A stretch of 64,000 nucleotides of DNA from Diadema setosum (taxonomy: Eukaryota > Echinodermata > Echinoidea > Diadematoida > Diadematidae), in assembly GCF_964275005.1 (NCBI RefSeq), contig NC_092706.1:30308781-30372780 (forward strand). Direction: 5' to 3'. Below the pieces are notes generated by a model. The model saw only the letters and a list, made by a program, of their open reading frames with translations. It did no database searches and had not been told where the DNA came from. The number at the start of each line of letters is the position of its first letter. Positions within the stretch are counted from its first letter, which is position 1. Below, piece by piece: positions 37,301 through 51,200 of the stretch. A program made the translations under genes and the position numbers.

Positions 37301-40300
37301 GCTGCAAAAATTATCCGGTCTACGTTATTATTGTTTATTCGTACGATTATAACGAAATTTTGATATACCAGTAATGAAAGAAAACTGCGGGTCCCAAAGA
37401 CTTTATTATAACAGGAGTCCACTGTATTAACAAAACATTTATATGAAAGAAATTGACTGAAACAGATTCGTGTTACATTAGTGTCAAATCAAAATGTGTT
37501 CATAAAACTAAAATATCAGGTGTTCATAAAACTCAAATATCAGGAGGTTCATGGCATGTTTGTTGCTAGACAGAAAGATCCGTCTGTCCGGAGGAGTCTT
37601 TTACTTTTATGACGTTATCGCTCTCCTCCATATAAGGAGGGGATCCCTGAAGCCAGACGCAGTCTCCGCGGAACATTTCCCCGACGACCAGATACAGACC
37701 GATCTTTCAGTCAAGTTTGTTGCTACCAAACCTCAATGCCTAATTTAATGGTTTCCATTATTCATCTACATCTGTCTGTTATATATTAGTATTTATCACT
37801 GTAATCATTAAAAAGACTATCAAACACTGTCTACATGTCACTTAAAATCTCAACATTCTAAGCTATCTAAATTTTGTGTATTGTTAATTGGTTATTTCAA
37901 CTGTGTTACTGAACCAAAGCACACGAAAGAACAGAACTGTTTGACTGCTTAGCCTGCCTTTAGTTTGACAATTTCATCATGTAGGATTTCTGTGAGCTGT
38001 CTGTACGTCAATTGTAAGTTGTCATTTATGACAACATATGTGCTGCCCTCTAGAAGTTCTTCCTTGCTAACTGTAAAACGAAGAAAAAAAATATTACAAT
38101 GATACCGTGTTGTCACAACATGCGGAGCAATTATATTTCATAGGTATACTGTCAATAAACGAGAAAAATAAATTTCTGAAGAAATTCTTGTAGTTTAGCT
38201 TTTTTTTCATTACCGCATCTTTCTCGTTGTTTAGAAAATGAATCATGGATACTGTTGATATTACCTAATATAGTTCAAAGTCTGTTACATTCACAATAAA
38301 TGCTGTTCCACACTTGTTTGTACTTTTTATAAAAGAATCAAACAACTCATAGTTGATACTCAACACGATCTAGGAAAGTATGTATTGTAGTGTACTCCTG
38401 ACATGTGTTCAATAAAAAAAACAACAACAACAACAACCATGTCCAATTTTTGTTCCAGCAGAGAGTCACTGGTCACACAACAAGTCATTATACACACACA
38501 CACACACACACACACACAGAGCAACATACAATGGCCACAAGATGGCACAGTGTACACACGTATATAGAAAGTACACACGCACTTACATCCACTTGCCTAT
38601 ACTGTAAAAGCGGAAATTTTCGCGGTGTTGAAATTTTTGCGCATTTCACGCAACCCGAAACTAGCGTGAAAATAAAAGCATGCAAATATTTTTGCTTGCC
38701 ATATGTTCCAGTAGTTTATGTCTTGATTCTGCGGAATTAAAAACATGCAAAACTCTTCTTACCCCGCCAAGCGCAAAAAATAAGTCGCGCGAAAATATCC
38801 ACTTTTATAGCAATACAAATTGCAACTCATAATAGCACTAAATATTACGTGAGGCATGCACTTCCACAATTAGAAACACTTACAAGTACAGACTCACTTT
38901 TTAAAAAAAATCTAAACACATTATGTGCGGTGTTATTAGTTTTCCAATCAATGCAAAGGGCATGCAGGATTCAATATATACCATGCACATCATATCTTTT
39001 ACCACACTACCAGCACATTTGAACATTGTATTTCTATCTATTTCACATCTCTCATACATACAATGTCCCCCTCAAGAATATCATATAGCTTCAATATGAC
39101 ATTGTAAGGATTCAAAAGTAATTACCACTCTCCCCCTCTATTTTTCTCTACCTACATGTATATACCATTCCCAACTCCACCACACACACTGAAAGTGAAT
39201 ATAACAAGCTTTATTTGAGCTTTTCTCTGGACATCACAGCAACGTGTCTATTTTGAGATTGATATAAGATGTCAGATTACCTTCAAGAATACGGACACAG
39301 CTCAGAGAAACAATGGCCACATACATGTACATTGTCATACTCACTGTATTCAAGTTCTTTGGTTGCCGTGGCGAGTCGTTTTTGTATGGCTTCCTCTGTG
39401 TCTGTCTTCCTCCCACGTAATCTCTCTTCCTACAGACACAACATATAGAAGAGTTGAGTTTTATCCAGTCATACAGACAGGAAGACAATGATCAAATACA
39501 CAAAAAAAAAAAATAAATAAAAAATGATCAAATACACACATGTTATCATAAGTTGCTAACAGTCACAAAAGTCTGTGGGATATAAAGGTGTATACTATAG
39601 CTGGAATTTGATCTCTCCCTTTAACCCAATGCCTAACACACTCTGCTAGATCTAATACAAAATTTTTAGAATCTCACAGGAAAGGATGGGTCATCTGTCT
39701 GTGGAGCAGAAGGAGAAGTAGCCTTAAGATTTTTTTTTTTTAAATAATTATAATAGTTGATAATTTTAGAGCGCCTTTTCCACTGGATACAAAGCACTAT
39801 GAAATGTCATCACTGTTTTTTCCCCCTGAAATATACAGTATGTTCTAAAGACAAACAGTGTTTAATAATGTTTATTTTTTATGCATCATAATTCCCAGAA
39901 ACACTGATACAGCTGTATGGATCTAGATTGCATTCTTAACATTATCATGTTCAGAAATCAGATCAAAAGTAGCACAATTTTGTTTTACACTTGTTTTCTC
40001 TTCACACATTTCTATTCTCCATTTTATACATGAAAACTCAGTCTGGAATAAAACACATTGGACTATTTAGTTCGGACAGCAAGATGGTGCACATTGATTT
40101 TTCTTTGTCAGGGGTTACTGCAGTCAGAAAAAACCAATTTTATGCATTCTGATATGTTTGCAAAATATTGTGCAACAAGGTATTTGATATTCAAGATATA
40201 ATTCATTATAATGAATTATGAACATTTCTGTTTTCACCCCATTGACATAACACTATTAATCTCTTTTAATAGCTGCCTGTCAATTGATACCTTTTTTCAT

Positions 40301-43300
40301 ATTCCTCAGCTTGGTTACATAGAAAGATGTACTGTTTATTCTGGATTACTGTTCTCTTACAAAGCTAAATCATTTTTTCTTGCAGGCTGGGTTTGGGAGT
40401 TTGTTTGTTTGTTTATTTGACTGTTTGTCGTTAATGAAAGATATACCTAGCTGGATGATAAGCCAAAAATTATTTTCATAGAATATGAAAAATGATACTG
40501 GTGTAATGGCGGTGGTAACATACCAAAATCTTGAGGCTAGGAGGTTTGACAAAGATGTAGATTGGTTTAAGGTCTGTCTTCTTGATGCTGATCACTCCTT
40601 GAACATCAATATCGAGAATACAAATCCGCCTTGTATTCAGCACGTCCTGTACGGCCTTCTTGCTGTAAAATTTATACAACATCAGATTTGGAGTTTGTCA
40701 AACAACATCTGATTAAACATTAAATAATTTTAACAAAATGCCAGAATGAAATTTTTGGTGTCTCATCTTAGTACATGCGCGTGTGCGTGTGTCTGTATTT
40801 ACACAGATTGATACCAATTTTAGCAGAGCATAATAATGATGAGAAGTATCCTGTAATTTTATGCAAAGAGTAGGATATATTTTGATCCCCAAACTTGACA
40901 ACTTGATCACCAGGAGCAATGATGCTAACAAAATGAATGAGAATATGCCACACAGTATTTGAACAGCACAGATGAAATTATCCAGGTTTTTAATGTGCCA
41001 TTAAGTCCATATCTCTATGAGCTTTTATAATCAAGTCATGATGATATCATCAGTAATTTTATGGATTCAAAGAAAAAGATCTCCCACATTGACATAAAAT
41101 CATTCTCCAGTCATCAAAATGCAGTGTGCAAGCTTCTTGTTTTTATAAATCGCTTCATTTCGAAAAATGTCTTTAAAACAGGAACAGATGAAATATGCCT
41201 ACTATCCTGCATCTTAGCAACCAGTATAACTGATCAAATAGGACTCTTATACAGAAAAAAGTTTTCTAATGCAAAACAACAACGAACAAAAAACAAACAG
41301 ACATTACATGTATGGCACACTGAATGCATTCTAGAGCACTATATATGATGATCAAAGGCTTAAAAGAATTGAAAGAATGGCCAAGCCATAAACTGTCCAA
41401 AAGACCTGCCAATGTAATTTATTTCAAGAGCACTTGTCAGTTTTGACTTCACATTTTTTACCTTGACATCATACAATGTACTGGAGAAAGCGCTGTGCAG
41501 CAATTACACTGTACGTGTGCATGAAACGGAAAAGGTAATTTCATACTCAGTGGTGATAACCAGCAAATGGGGCCCTCTAGATGTTTGGGAATGGGCGTTG
41601 CTATGGCAACCCCATCCCTCAAGGGGCAGCTCTTGGGAAATAATCAAATTAACTGTGTGATGAAAGCAGACATGGCACTACTAGCTCAAGGTTGACTGGG
41701 CTTTGAATACAATGGTTCTGTGAACAATAACAGAATACTTCATGATTACAGACACACTACCTTGGATATCATCCAGTCAGAGGTGATGCCAGACTTTCCT
41801 CTCACCTCTGCTTCTCTTTTCATTTTATCACGTCTTGGTTGGTTTTATTTTTTTCTTGAAGTCATAAGAGTGATGCTTCTTCTATAATACACTGAATGTT
41901 ACTTTACAGTTACTGTATCACAAATGGCTTGACACTACACATTCTTTGCTTCTTGCTATCTGCCACAGATGCTATGGTATTAATTGAATTATCTTATGAG
42001 AGCACTTCATTACACGTTTTTGTTTTGTTTTCTCTGTTCTTTGTGGACTCTTTGATTCAAGTATAGTCAAGTTGAATAATGCAAATCAGAAACTTTCATG
42101 TTAACAAAACTATCACAAATTTTGTGCGGAGCCAAGATTGGTGAAAATGTATGCAAAAGTTTTTGCCTACACAAAGATTGAATGCCTGTGGCAATTTGTG
42201 AAAGCATACATATTATACACAGTGTATATCACTACTACACCATCAGGAGCCTATCCTATTTTATGCAGCTGCCATTTAGCAATGTTGATCTTGTGCTCTT
42301 GTTCCAATTTATTTTGCACTTAGCATCATTCAGTTACCACTGGTACTTGACTCAAGGGTAACCATAACACCAATGTTCTTGACAAAAAATGCCTTTTGCT
42401 GCCCTTTGACTGCTTCTTAAACAGCAAATAGGATAGATGAGAACTTTCTCTTTAATCATCTCATTTCAAATAAAAGTAATTTAAAAAAAATACCAGAAGA
42501 TTTGAGGGAATATGGAATATACTGCAGAAGAAAAGGAATGAAAATGTACAGCTGTACATGCTATCTCATAAAGCCATAAAGATCTTGTACTCTTTATGTT
42601 TTATAACTATAATATTTAAAGGGATAGACCTCCAAAACAGCTCCAGCAGTCACAAGAAAGTACTGGTTTAATACTGCATTGCTACTTTACTCCCTCTTTG
42701 ACACTCATCTTTAGAAAACAATATCAGAAAGAGAGAGAGAGAGAGACTGATTTGCTGATGACTGTGTAAAATTATAATGAAAAATTGAGCATTATGACTC
42801 TACTCATTGTCGTGGCAGAGATAGTCAGTACTGTTCCCAAGAATCTGGAAAGGTATGTAATATTTTGGTTTGGATGAAATGTACAAAAATTGTACACCAC
42901 TAATTACACAGTGCAAGCAACATTATAGTCATGTTACAAAAAATGCTAATTTTGAGCTATGAAGTCAAACCAACATCTGTAGGTCTTTAAAAAACATCAT
43001 GTTAAACCTTTGCATCTACACCTTAGACTGTATGCTAGCACACACTAGATGAAACATAGTATAAAAGCCTTAATTTGTCTGTTTCTATACTACGTTGTAT
43101 GTACATCCATGGCACACTAGGTACAAACTGCACACATTAGTCTGAATTAAACCCCTGGTTTGCTTCATGTCATCCCGCAGTACTGGCCCAGAAAGTTAGT
43201 GAGAGTATGAACGTTCTTTTATAGTACACAGCAACAACCTAGACTAAATGATTCTGTACTATAGAGGTCAACACACTTTTTATATTCACACGATAAATGA

Positions 43301-46300
43301 TAGATCTGAAGATTCAGTCATCTGTTAAGGCAGGTGAAGACAATTCACAGTGAGTCATAATAACTTCAACCTACTGTGCATTTAAGTATTACATAAGGAT
43401 CCCAGTAATTTTGTCACAATTTAGTCATACCAGTTGTGTAATTGAGTCACTATCCACTTGCATGAGTAAGTGACAGAAGTACAGCTGTAGCAAAATTGTA
43501 GTTAAACAATTGTATCAAGTACTGTAGTTTAGGCACACAGATAACAATTATATTTTGGATCAAAATAATTTATCCTCTAGTGATTGGTTGAAATTGCATA
43601 ACATGATTATACAAGTGTATACAGTAGGTACACTATTTTCAGCTTTGTCAGATTAGTCATGATACTCTTAAAAGCACATCTCAAATAAATGAAATGAATT
43701 GCTCACTGAAAACAAAAGTTTTTTCATAAATTAAACAGTCAACATTGCTGTCTACAATACGATACATTGTAAATAAACAACCACTCTAGGTAGATACAAA
43801 TTGACGAATAAGGAATACTGTATATATATTTCAGAGAGGAGCTTGACCTAGCTGTCAAAGAAATCATAGATCCTACATGAGAGTTTATGATTGCTCCCAG
43901 AGAAACTGACTCTGACTGGTGAGTAACCTTATCCACAGACAATAGGCCTGTGTGAAATAGCCTTAATGCACCACAGACACACTGATCTTTAAGCAACTCT
44001 AAAGGATTTGATGGGCTTAACACTACACATGTTGTAGTTGTATTATTTATTGACATGTACTCAAACTGGAATCAAGACTACAATTGTCTTGAGAATAGTG
44101 CTGTCGGTCACACTGTAAACACAGAGCACGATTGGAAATGGTTTGAGACATGTAGATTCCTACACAATACTCCATCTTTACTTTTATTGTGTACTTTAAT
44201 CTGTACATTGTAACAAAATACATGTGATTATCAATCTTTTGTTTCTTCTGATGATTTGATTTTTTAATTTTTTTTTTTTCTCTCTGGTCTTACTTTGTTC
44301 AGGAATTGTGGGTAAGGAAAACCTACAAGCCTAAAATGACATCGAGATGGGAACATTTTAAGTACATAATTCATTATCATTCAGAAATCAAGTAACAAAA
44401 ACAATACTAATAATATTCTAAAACCAATTCTTACCTTGTTCCATACAAATTGCCAGAAAACTGAGCACTTTCTAGAAATTCTCCATTAGCTATAGCTGCC
44501 TCCATATCTTCACGAGTTGTAAAGTGATAATCTAAAAAGGAAGAAGAAGAAAAGAAATCATCAGATTCATTTCACAGACAGTTCTCAGGTTTTCATAATT
44601 CTACTTTCTACAACTGGTGAATATTTGTCATTTTTCCCAAGGATCAAATAGCTTTAAATAAAGGTATTGCTTACCACTGGGAGCAGTGATTTAAAAAAAA
44701 AATGTTCGAATTATCACATTTGATGCATCAATGTACAGGCCAGTTGTAAAACAAAAAATCCTTCCATATAAAAACTTTGCAATCAAGCCTAAAATGTAAG
44801 GATATATTACTACATTTCTCAATACTCCCGTAAACCACAACAGTAGATGGTTTATTCTAGAAACAATTTTGTAATATCTAATGTTCACATTTTGTCTAAC
44901 AAAACTTAAACTTCATTACACTGCTAAACATTTTTACACTGGTTGCTAATATCCCTAACTTGCATTTTAAAACTATTTTGAAGCACTAAAGCTGGGTTTT
45001 TGCTTCAAAATCTACAAATGGTAAATAACAACTTTAGCGTTATTTCAAAGTTTTGCTTCAGGGCAACTGGAAGATGATGGTGGCACTTTTACCAAAATGA
45101 GATCTCAGTTGAACATGAATATCCACTTGTTTTTAACTTAGCACAATTGTAGCAATTTCCTTGCAACATGGACAAATGGCATTTACTACAGTTGTAACTG
45201 CAATTTAAAATCTATGAGGTAGAATTATTTGAAAAAGACAGAAAAGATGGTAAAAGAAGGCATGAGCGCTTGAATATATGGGATCAAGATTTCAGATCAA
45301 TGCACAGAGGAGAGAGACCTCCATAGAGGTAACATCATCATCATCAACAACAACAACAACAACAACAGGACTATCATGGTATATTAAGTTCTATGTATTC
45401 ATTACTTTGTTAGACCTAACTGGAAAATTAGCAATCAAATGGTTTTAATCAAGTGCCATTCCTGAACAGATACATTGTATTTTAGCAATGTTAGACTCAA
45501 CCCTGTTCATTCTGTCACATCTTGGTGAAATGGAATCCACACACACACAAACAAACCTCCGTATCACATTGTCAAACAAAATGGCAATTAGAATGAATAG
45601 TACCAGAAATGGTCAACCTAAAGAGATCATAATATGACAATCTCTCTCAAGTGCTAATAATGATAGTATTTTACTTACGGACTCCATCTTCTTCTCCTGG
45701 CCTTGGCTTCCTTGTTGTATCTAACAACATAAAATAAAATTTGTCATGGAATTTCTTAGGGATGGTACACTATAGCAGGAATACCAATTCAAGACATATA
45801 CAGACTTAAACTGTGATGTTTATACTCTAATGACTGTTCGGTAGTCAACAATAATATGTAACATTAATCTCATGCCTTCAATTTTCAAACTTCTTGATAG
45901 AAATATTAAGCAGTTCCTGAAAAAGTGCTTGGTGAAATCTTACAGACACCTTACTTACCAACATGAGTAGAATACATTTAGGCAACGACATGCATTTGGT
46001 GCCAATTACCATGAGATTGGTTTGAAAAGTAAACCAACACAGATCATAATATGAATATGGTGTAATCTATGAAAATCTTTATGAAATGCTTCATTTTTTG
46101 ACATATCTTTGCCTTTAAACATCCCTCATCCCTCATCTCACCATATCAACTTGGGAACAAAAAAACACAAACAAAAACAAAAACATGTGGCTACATCTAT
46201 GAGCATAGTAAACATCAAATGAGTATAACATTTAGAATCTACAAAATGTAACTTTTTATGCCGGAAGTATGGACAGTTTGCAGAGAGAATCACTTACGGC

Positions 46301-46415
46301 TGACGGAAAAGCCAAACATGTCCTTGTGTTCAGCCATGAGTTTTTGGATCAAAGTGCTCTTCCCTGACCCTGATGGACCACAGAATACACAAGGTCTTGG
46401 AATGTATTCAGCCAT
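34238..46415 (-). CDS. GUK1: Guanylate kinase, with two alternative last coding exons
   Basis: Coding exons in transcript order: 46415-46298, 45720-45679, 44531-44435, 40662-40524, 39429-39345, then either 38070-37949 (200 aa total) or 34371-34238 (204 aa). Human GUK1 is 197 aa. All are GT-AG and in phase. The enzyme transfers phosphate from ATP to GMP in the cytosol. Visible motifs: P-loop GPSGSGKST at residues 13-21, [12 protein letters not shown] and YHFTTRED of the GMP-binding region, [37 protein letters not shown], and the arginine-rich lid [19 protein letters not shown] Cys replaces the usual Ser before the P-loop (VFCGPSG). The frame is open a few codons upstream of the ATG to an acceptor at about 46425, so a 5' non-coding exon probably lies further right. 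Confidence 0.94.
35743..35913. repeat. pogo-like MITE
   Basis: ACAGTCAAACGTGCCTCAGC at the left, and TAGACAGCTTTGACTG at the right with the terminal CAGTCAAA inverted. GUK1 region, between the two last exons. Confidence 0.6.
36058..36960. mobile_element. Repeat element with four ~161-bp units, each carrying an RFX X-box, plus a GACC satellite
   Basis: Inverted outer motifs GTTATACCCCCGC (36084-36096) and GGCGGGGGTATAAC (36944-36957) bound tandem units of about 161 bp. Each has the palindrome GTTACCATGGCAAC (36212, 36375, 36536, 36695), a TGCACATCTACAACC-type block and AAAACTGAGGAAGTAGTT. A (GACCGCCC)n-like satellite fills 36835-36910. It lies between the two GUK1 last exons and has no coding potential. 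Confidence 0.8.
37234..37428. repeat. pogo/Tigger-like MITE, diverged copy
   Basis: GCAGTGCACTCCTGTCATAA at the left and ACAGGAGTCCACTGTA at the right; the interior AACGAAATTTTG and GAAAACTGCGGGTCCCA match 24698-25226. Confidence 0.75.
37568..37712. repeat. GC-rich hairpin element
   Basis: Inverted arms GAAAGATCCGTCTG and CAGACCGATCTTTC enclose CpG-rich sequence with inner inverted GAGGAG/CTCCTC words. The open frame through it has no recognisable family. Confidence 0.5.
37949..38070 (-). CDS. GUK1: GUK1 alternative last exon A (proximal)
   Basis: Acceptor CGTTTTACAG, then phase-2 entry reading [20 protein letters not shown] to a stop after IVKLKAG. It matches the family's C-terminal FDVVIINDxLDxAY helix-strand region. 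It is 1.27 kb downstream of the exon at 39345 and shares phase and length class with exon B. Confidence 0.88.
38492..38519. repeat. (CA)n microsatellite
   Basis: About 13 CA units in the GUK1 intron upstream of last exon A. Confidence 0.9.
38594..38815. repeat. MITE, second TTCGCG-type family
   Basis: TATACTGTAAAAGCGGAAAT at the left and AAATATCCACTTTTATAGCA at the right, with inverse-related ends and internal CGCGAAA/TTTCGCG. Related to 57857-57955. Confidence 0.6.
39729..39800 (-). mobile_element. L2/CR1-like LINE 3' tail, antisense to + strand
   Basis: Read on the minus strand: GTGCTTTGTATCCAGTGG, then GGCGCTCTAAAATTATCAAC, ending in an A/T-rich tail. This is the typical L2 3'-end layout. 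GUK1 intron. Confidence 0.45.
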
Positions 46416-46617
46416 GATGGTTAGACCTGCAAAATGAGATACAAAGTACATGTGACACTACCTCGACAAAAGGTTACTTTACCATGCAAAATCTGTTTGT
46501 TGGATAATCATACAGTCATGTGATTTTTTAAATGGGGTAGATGGAGGGTGGTTCCTACCAGGATGTAACATTTTAGTTTCTACAGTTCAAAGTACAAATG
46601 TATCCTTGTCTTTGACT

Positions 46618-46967
46618 TTACACTCAGTGGCGTATCTAGGGAAAACGGCGCCCGGGGCAAGCACGAAAATTGCGCCCCTAATTTCTGAAAAAGTGTTCAA
46701 CCCCAACCCCATCCTGGTAGGGACTTTAAACAAAGTCCACATGATGCTTTTTCAAGCACTTAAAAGGGATCTTTTGTGGGTGATTTAAATGTAATGAATT
46801 TTGATAAATTTTGGTGAGCGAGCGCAGCGATCGAGCCGAAAATTTTTGTATTTCAGCTTACAAAACATGGAATTCTTGTCATTTTTTGCTTACCAAATCT
46901 TACAATTCTAATCAAGATATAGGGACGGCCTTATAGATAACGATTTATACCAAAAAAACTGAGGACT
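46618..46967. repeat. GTGGCGTATCTAG repeat, truncated by the LTR element
   Basis: Starts CAGTGGCGTATCTAGGGAAA with CGGCGCCCGGGGCAAGCACG, and later has GAGCGAGCGCAGCGATCGAG, like the 30314-30712 repeat type. The right end is missing where the 5' LTR begins at 46968. Confidence 0.5.
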
Positions 46968-48150
46968 TGTAACAAATGTACACACAAGTAGTTATGTACA
47001 TGTATCAAGGCTGTATGCATGGTTGTTTAATGTGTACATTGTATGTACACAGGGTGACCAGATTAATGGAGAACATTCTATATGATATAGATATAGTACA
47101 TACAGGCTGACCAGATCAGTGGAGAATTTTCTACATGGTATACAATGTAGCTACAGTACATGTATGCATGTGACAGGAAATACATTATAGCTCACTCAAT
47201 CTAGAATGATTTAACCCATTCCAGAAAATTCTATGAAGTGCTGGCTGAGTGAGGCACTGCCCTTGTAACCCAATGTGATTGGTAGTTAATTTTGGCAATG
47301 ATGTTATGCACATATTAGGCAGTGAGTCATCCAGGATTCCTGGAATTTGGACTTGCTAGTATGTTCAGGGATGTAGCCCCAGGTTGGAGAAAATTACAGA
47401 ATGTACTAGAAAGGGGTGAATGAATATATAAGCTGGAGAAATTCTGAGGTAGGCAGAGTACCCAACACCTCTGCTCTGAGAGTAAGTCACTTCTGGCTCT
47501 GAAGCGACTTGTTATAGTCAGTCCTGTGTTACATGTACCTGCTGACCTGCTATACAAACTGTGTTTGTGGAGATAAGGCCTGGGAGACATTTTGCCTGCA
47601 GAGAACTAATTTGCCTACGTTGGAGATAGACTCCATATTTTAGTGTCAACGGACATTATTACGGCAAAGCTGTGACGGGCTGGATTCCTTGCTGGACATT
47701 ATAAAGTGAATCATCATTCAACGCATCAACTGGACGTGGTCGTCTTAACATTTGGATTCTGCCCGTTTCCTGTGGATTCCGCACGTTTCGCTGTGGACGT
47801 ACATATCGTGGAATTTACCCCGGATCTATAACGTGGATTATTGCAACCCATGCCTCTGGATTTACGTCGGAGGAATCATTCATCGGTGCATCAAGGACCA
47901 TTCATCTGTGCATCGAACATCGTAGTTAGACATCACCAAGGGACTATATAACATCGTGATTACGATTTGGGCTGTAATGCGTGTAAGTGATTTTATTACT
48001 GATTTATAATTGTTTCTCTTGATCATTATTGTACTGATGTGAAAACCGATTACGAGTCTGTACCCACAATATCACTGTTAATAAACCGCCTGAACATTAG
48101 TTGATTGTTTCTTTTGTGCGATCATTCTCAGAGTGATTTTGGTCGTAACA
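46968..48150 (+). repeat. 5' LTR of Ty3/gypsy-type retrotransposon
   Basis: It begins TGTAACAAATGTACACACAA and ends GTCGTAACA just before the primer-binding site. TATATAAG at 47425-47432 and AATAAA at 48080-48085 fit a promoter and a polyadenylation signal. Positions 46968-47087 match 51806-51925, and 47086-47453 match 63633-64000, with one mismatch each by eye. Confidence 0.92.
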
Positions 48151-48154
48151 AAAT

Positions 48155-48172
48155 TGGGGGCTTGTCCGGGAA
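48155..48172 (+). promoter_or_regulatory. Primer-binding site, tRNA-Pro-like
   Basis: TGGGGGCTTGTCCGGGAA lies 4 bp after the LTR end and closely resembles the tRNA-Pro 3'-end complement used as primer site by many LTR elements. Confidence 0.85.
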
Positions 48173-48289
48173 GTGAATTTAAAGCCAAAACTTAGAATTT
48201 GGAACGTTCCGGAACCTAGAATATTGGTACCTGACAAAATACCAGTGAGTTGTTTGTTCAATTGCATATTGTGTGTAATACATGTGACA

Positions 48290-51200
48290 ATGTCAATCAG
48301 TACAATGGATGTTCAGGCATTTGTTCAGAGGACAGATTTGTCCCTCAAAGATTTGCAAAGGTTACGCAAATGTGATTTGACTGCTATTGCACAGCATTTG
48401 AATGTTGATGTTCCACAAGGTGTAAGAAAGGCAGAGATTCTTGACTTAGTAGCTGGTCACATGGAGCTCAAAGAAGAAATTGACACTTCAGATCAAGCTC
48501 AAATTTCAGATCAAACACGGCTTGAGCTTGCTAAATTGGAAATCAAGGAGAGAGAAAGAGCAAGGGAACTAGAACTAGAGAAAGAGAAGATGAGATTAGA
48601 AATGGAAAGAGACAGAGAACAAAGAGAAATAGAAAGAGAGCAAAGGGCTAGAGAAATGGAATTGAGAGAAAAGGAACTGGAAATTAAGAAATTCGAAGTG
48701 GAGCAACAACTGAAATTGCGTGAGATGGAATTGACTCATGCACATACTGTTGAAAATCGTGAAAGGGCTCCCTCTGAATTTGATTTGGCCAAGAACATTC
48801 GATTGGTGCCAAAGTTTGAGGAAAACAGAGTTGATGCATATTTTGTGTCATTTGAGAAGGTGGCTGACAGTTTGAACTGGCCACAGGAATTTTGGCCCAT
48901 GCTCCTTCAAAGTGTGTTTGTCGGCAAAGCAGCTGATGTGTACTCATCTCTCTCAAAAGAGCAATCACGTGACTATGCTACAGTCAAGAAGGCAGTGTTG
49001 AATGCGTATGAGTTGGTGCCAGAGGCATACAGACACAAGTTCAGAAATTCGTACCGCAAACCAGGCCAGACACATGTTGAGTTTGCTCGTGAAAAAGAAA
49101 TGATGTTCGATAGGTGGTACAGATCCCTGAAAGTGGATCAGGATTTTGATAACCTACGTGAGGTTGTTCTTTTGGAAGAATTCAAAAAGAGTGTTGCTTT
49201 CAGTGTGAGGTCACATTTGGATGATCACAAAGTGACAAGTTTGCATAAAGCAGCCTTGATGGCTGATGAGTATGAGTTGACCCACAGAAATGACAACAGA
49301 CCACCTTTCAGGAATTTCTCTGGAAATAAGAGAGACAAAAATCATTCGAGCAATCCAAAGAACGCTGGTTCTGAAAAAGGCACGAGTTCTGAAACTTCAT
49401 CGGCACCAAAGCCTCAATCTGACAAAGGGTCCAGTACAAGTGCAAATGTCATCAAATGTTTTAACTGTAACAAGACAGGGCATGTAAAGTCACAGTGTTG
49501 GAAGTTGCAAAACAAAACAAAGAAGGACATGGGATTTGTCATGTCAAAAAGTGTCCTACCTGAAAATAGTGTCCCGTTCAGTGAAACACAGGCCATTGAA
49601 AGTCAATCTCCCAAATTCAGAGATAGGACTAAGCAGGTGGATGAGAGCTATCGTAGCTTTTTGTTTGATGGTGAGGTGACCCCATGTACTTCTGGTGAGG
49701 CAGGTAAGCCAGTAGTCATCCTGCGGGATACGGGGGCCTCTCAGTCGTTGATGGTGGATGGTGGTATGACTTTTCCACCAGATAGTGCAGTGAATGCAAA
49801 AGTCTTGATTCAGACTGTTGATGGCAGTTATATGTCAGTACCACTGTATAGAGTGGATTTGAAGTGTGACCTAGTTTCTGGTCCTGTCACTGTTGGAGTT
49901 GTTCCTGAGTTGCCCATGGTAGGCATTGACTTCCTGTTGGGGAATGACTTGGCTGGGGACAAGGTGGTTGCGTCTCCAGTTGTTTCGGATAAACCAGTGG
50001 TGGTTGCTGAAACTGAGCAGTTGCAGGAGGAGTTTCCTGGGAATTTCCCAGATTGTGTCGTGACTAGGTCTCAGGCTCGTAGAGCTGTTCAAGATGATGC
50101 GGATTCTGTTGATGTGGAGGAGAATTCTGGTGTTTGGTTGGCAGAAACCTTTTTCAAGGATTTGAATGATGGGGTTGCTGTATTAGGCTCCGAGGCTAAC
50201 AGTGATGGGCTGTTTAGCAAGTCTTCCTTGGTTGAAGCACAGCAGGCAGACTCTGAGTTGAAAGGCTTGTCTCAGACGGCGTGTTCTGAGGCTGAGGCTG
50301 AAAAGGTCCCTGAGTGCTATTATGTCAAAGATGGCATTTTGATGAGGAAGTGGAGACCTCCCCATAGGCCAGCTGATGAGGATTGGACGGTGGTCCGTCA
50401 AGTTGTTGTCCCTCCCTGTTACCGCGGTGAGATCTTGAGGATTGCTCACGAGTTACCTGTTGGCGGCCATTTAGGCGTCAGAAAAACAAAGGATCGGATC
50501 ATGAGGCATTTCTATTGGCCAGGGTTGAATGTGGATGTGGCTGAGTTTTGCAAGACTTGTCACACATGTCAGGTGGCTGGTAAACCACAGCATTCAGTGA
50601 AGCCGGCGCCATTGATTCCGATACCTGCGTTTGAAGAACCATTCAGTCGGGTTCTAGTCGACTGTGTTGGACCTTTGCCTAGGACTAGGTCGGGTCATAA
50701 GTACCTCTTGACAATCATGGATATGTCTACACGGTTTCCAGAGGCTATCCCATTGCGAAATATCACTGCCAAGACTGTGGTAGATGCTCTAGTGCAGTTT
50801 TTCACTAGGTATGGGTTGCCCAAGGAAGTGCAGTCTGACCAAGGGTCAAATTTCATGTCAGGCATATTTCAAGAGGTGATGTATCGTTTGGGTGTGAAGC
50901 AGCTGAAGTCGTCAGCTTATCATCCCCAATCCAAAGGTGCGTTGGAGCGCTACCACCAGACCCTAAAGACAATGATTAGGGCATTTTGTGAGGAGTATCC
51001 TGAGGATTGGGATAAGGGCATCCCTTTCCTGCTGTTCGCGACAAGGGACTCCCCAAATGAGTCGACGGGTTTCAGCCCATTTGAGTTGGTGTATGGTCAT
51101 GGAGTTAGGGGCCCCCTGAAGCTCATCAAAGAGAAATTCATGACTGAGGATGATGAGGTCCACCTACTTGACTATGTGTCAAAGTTTCGTGAAAGGCTTT

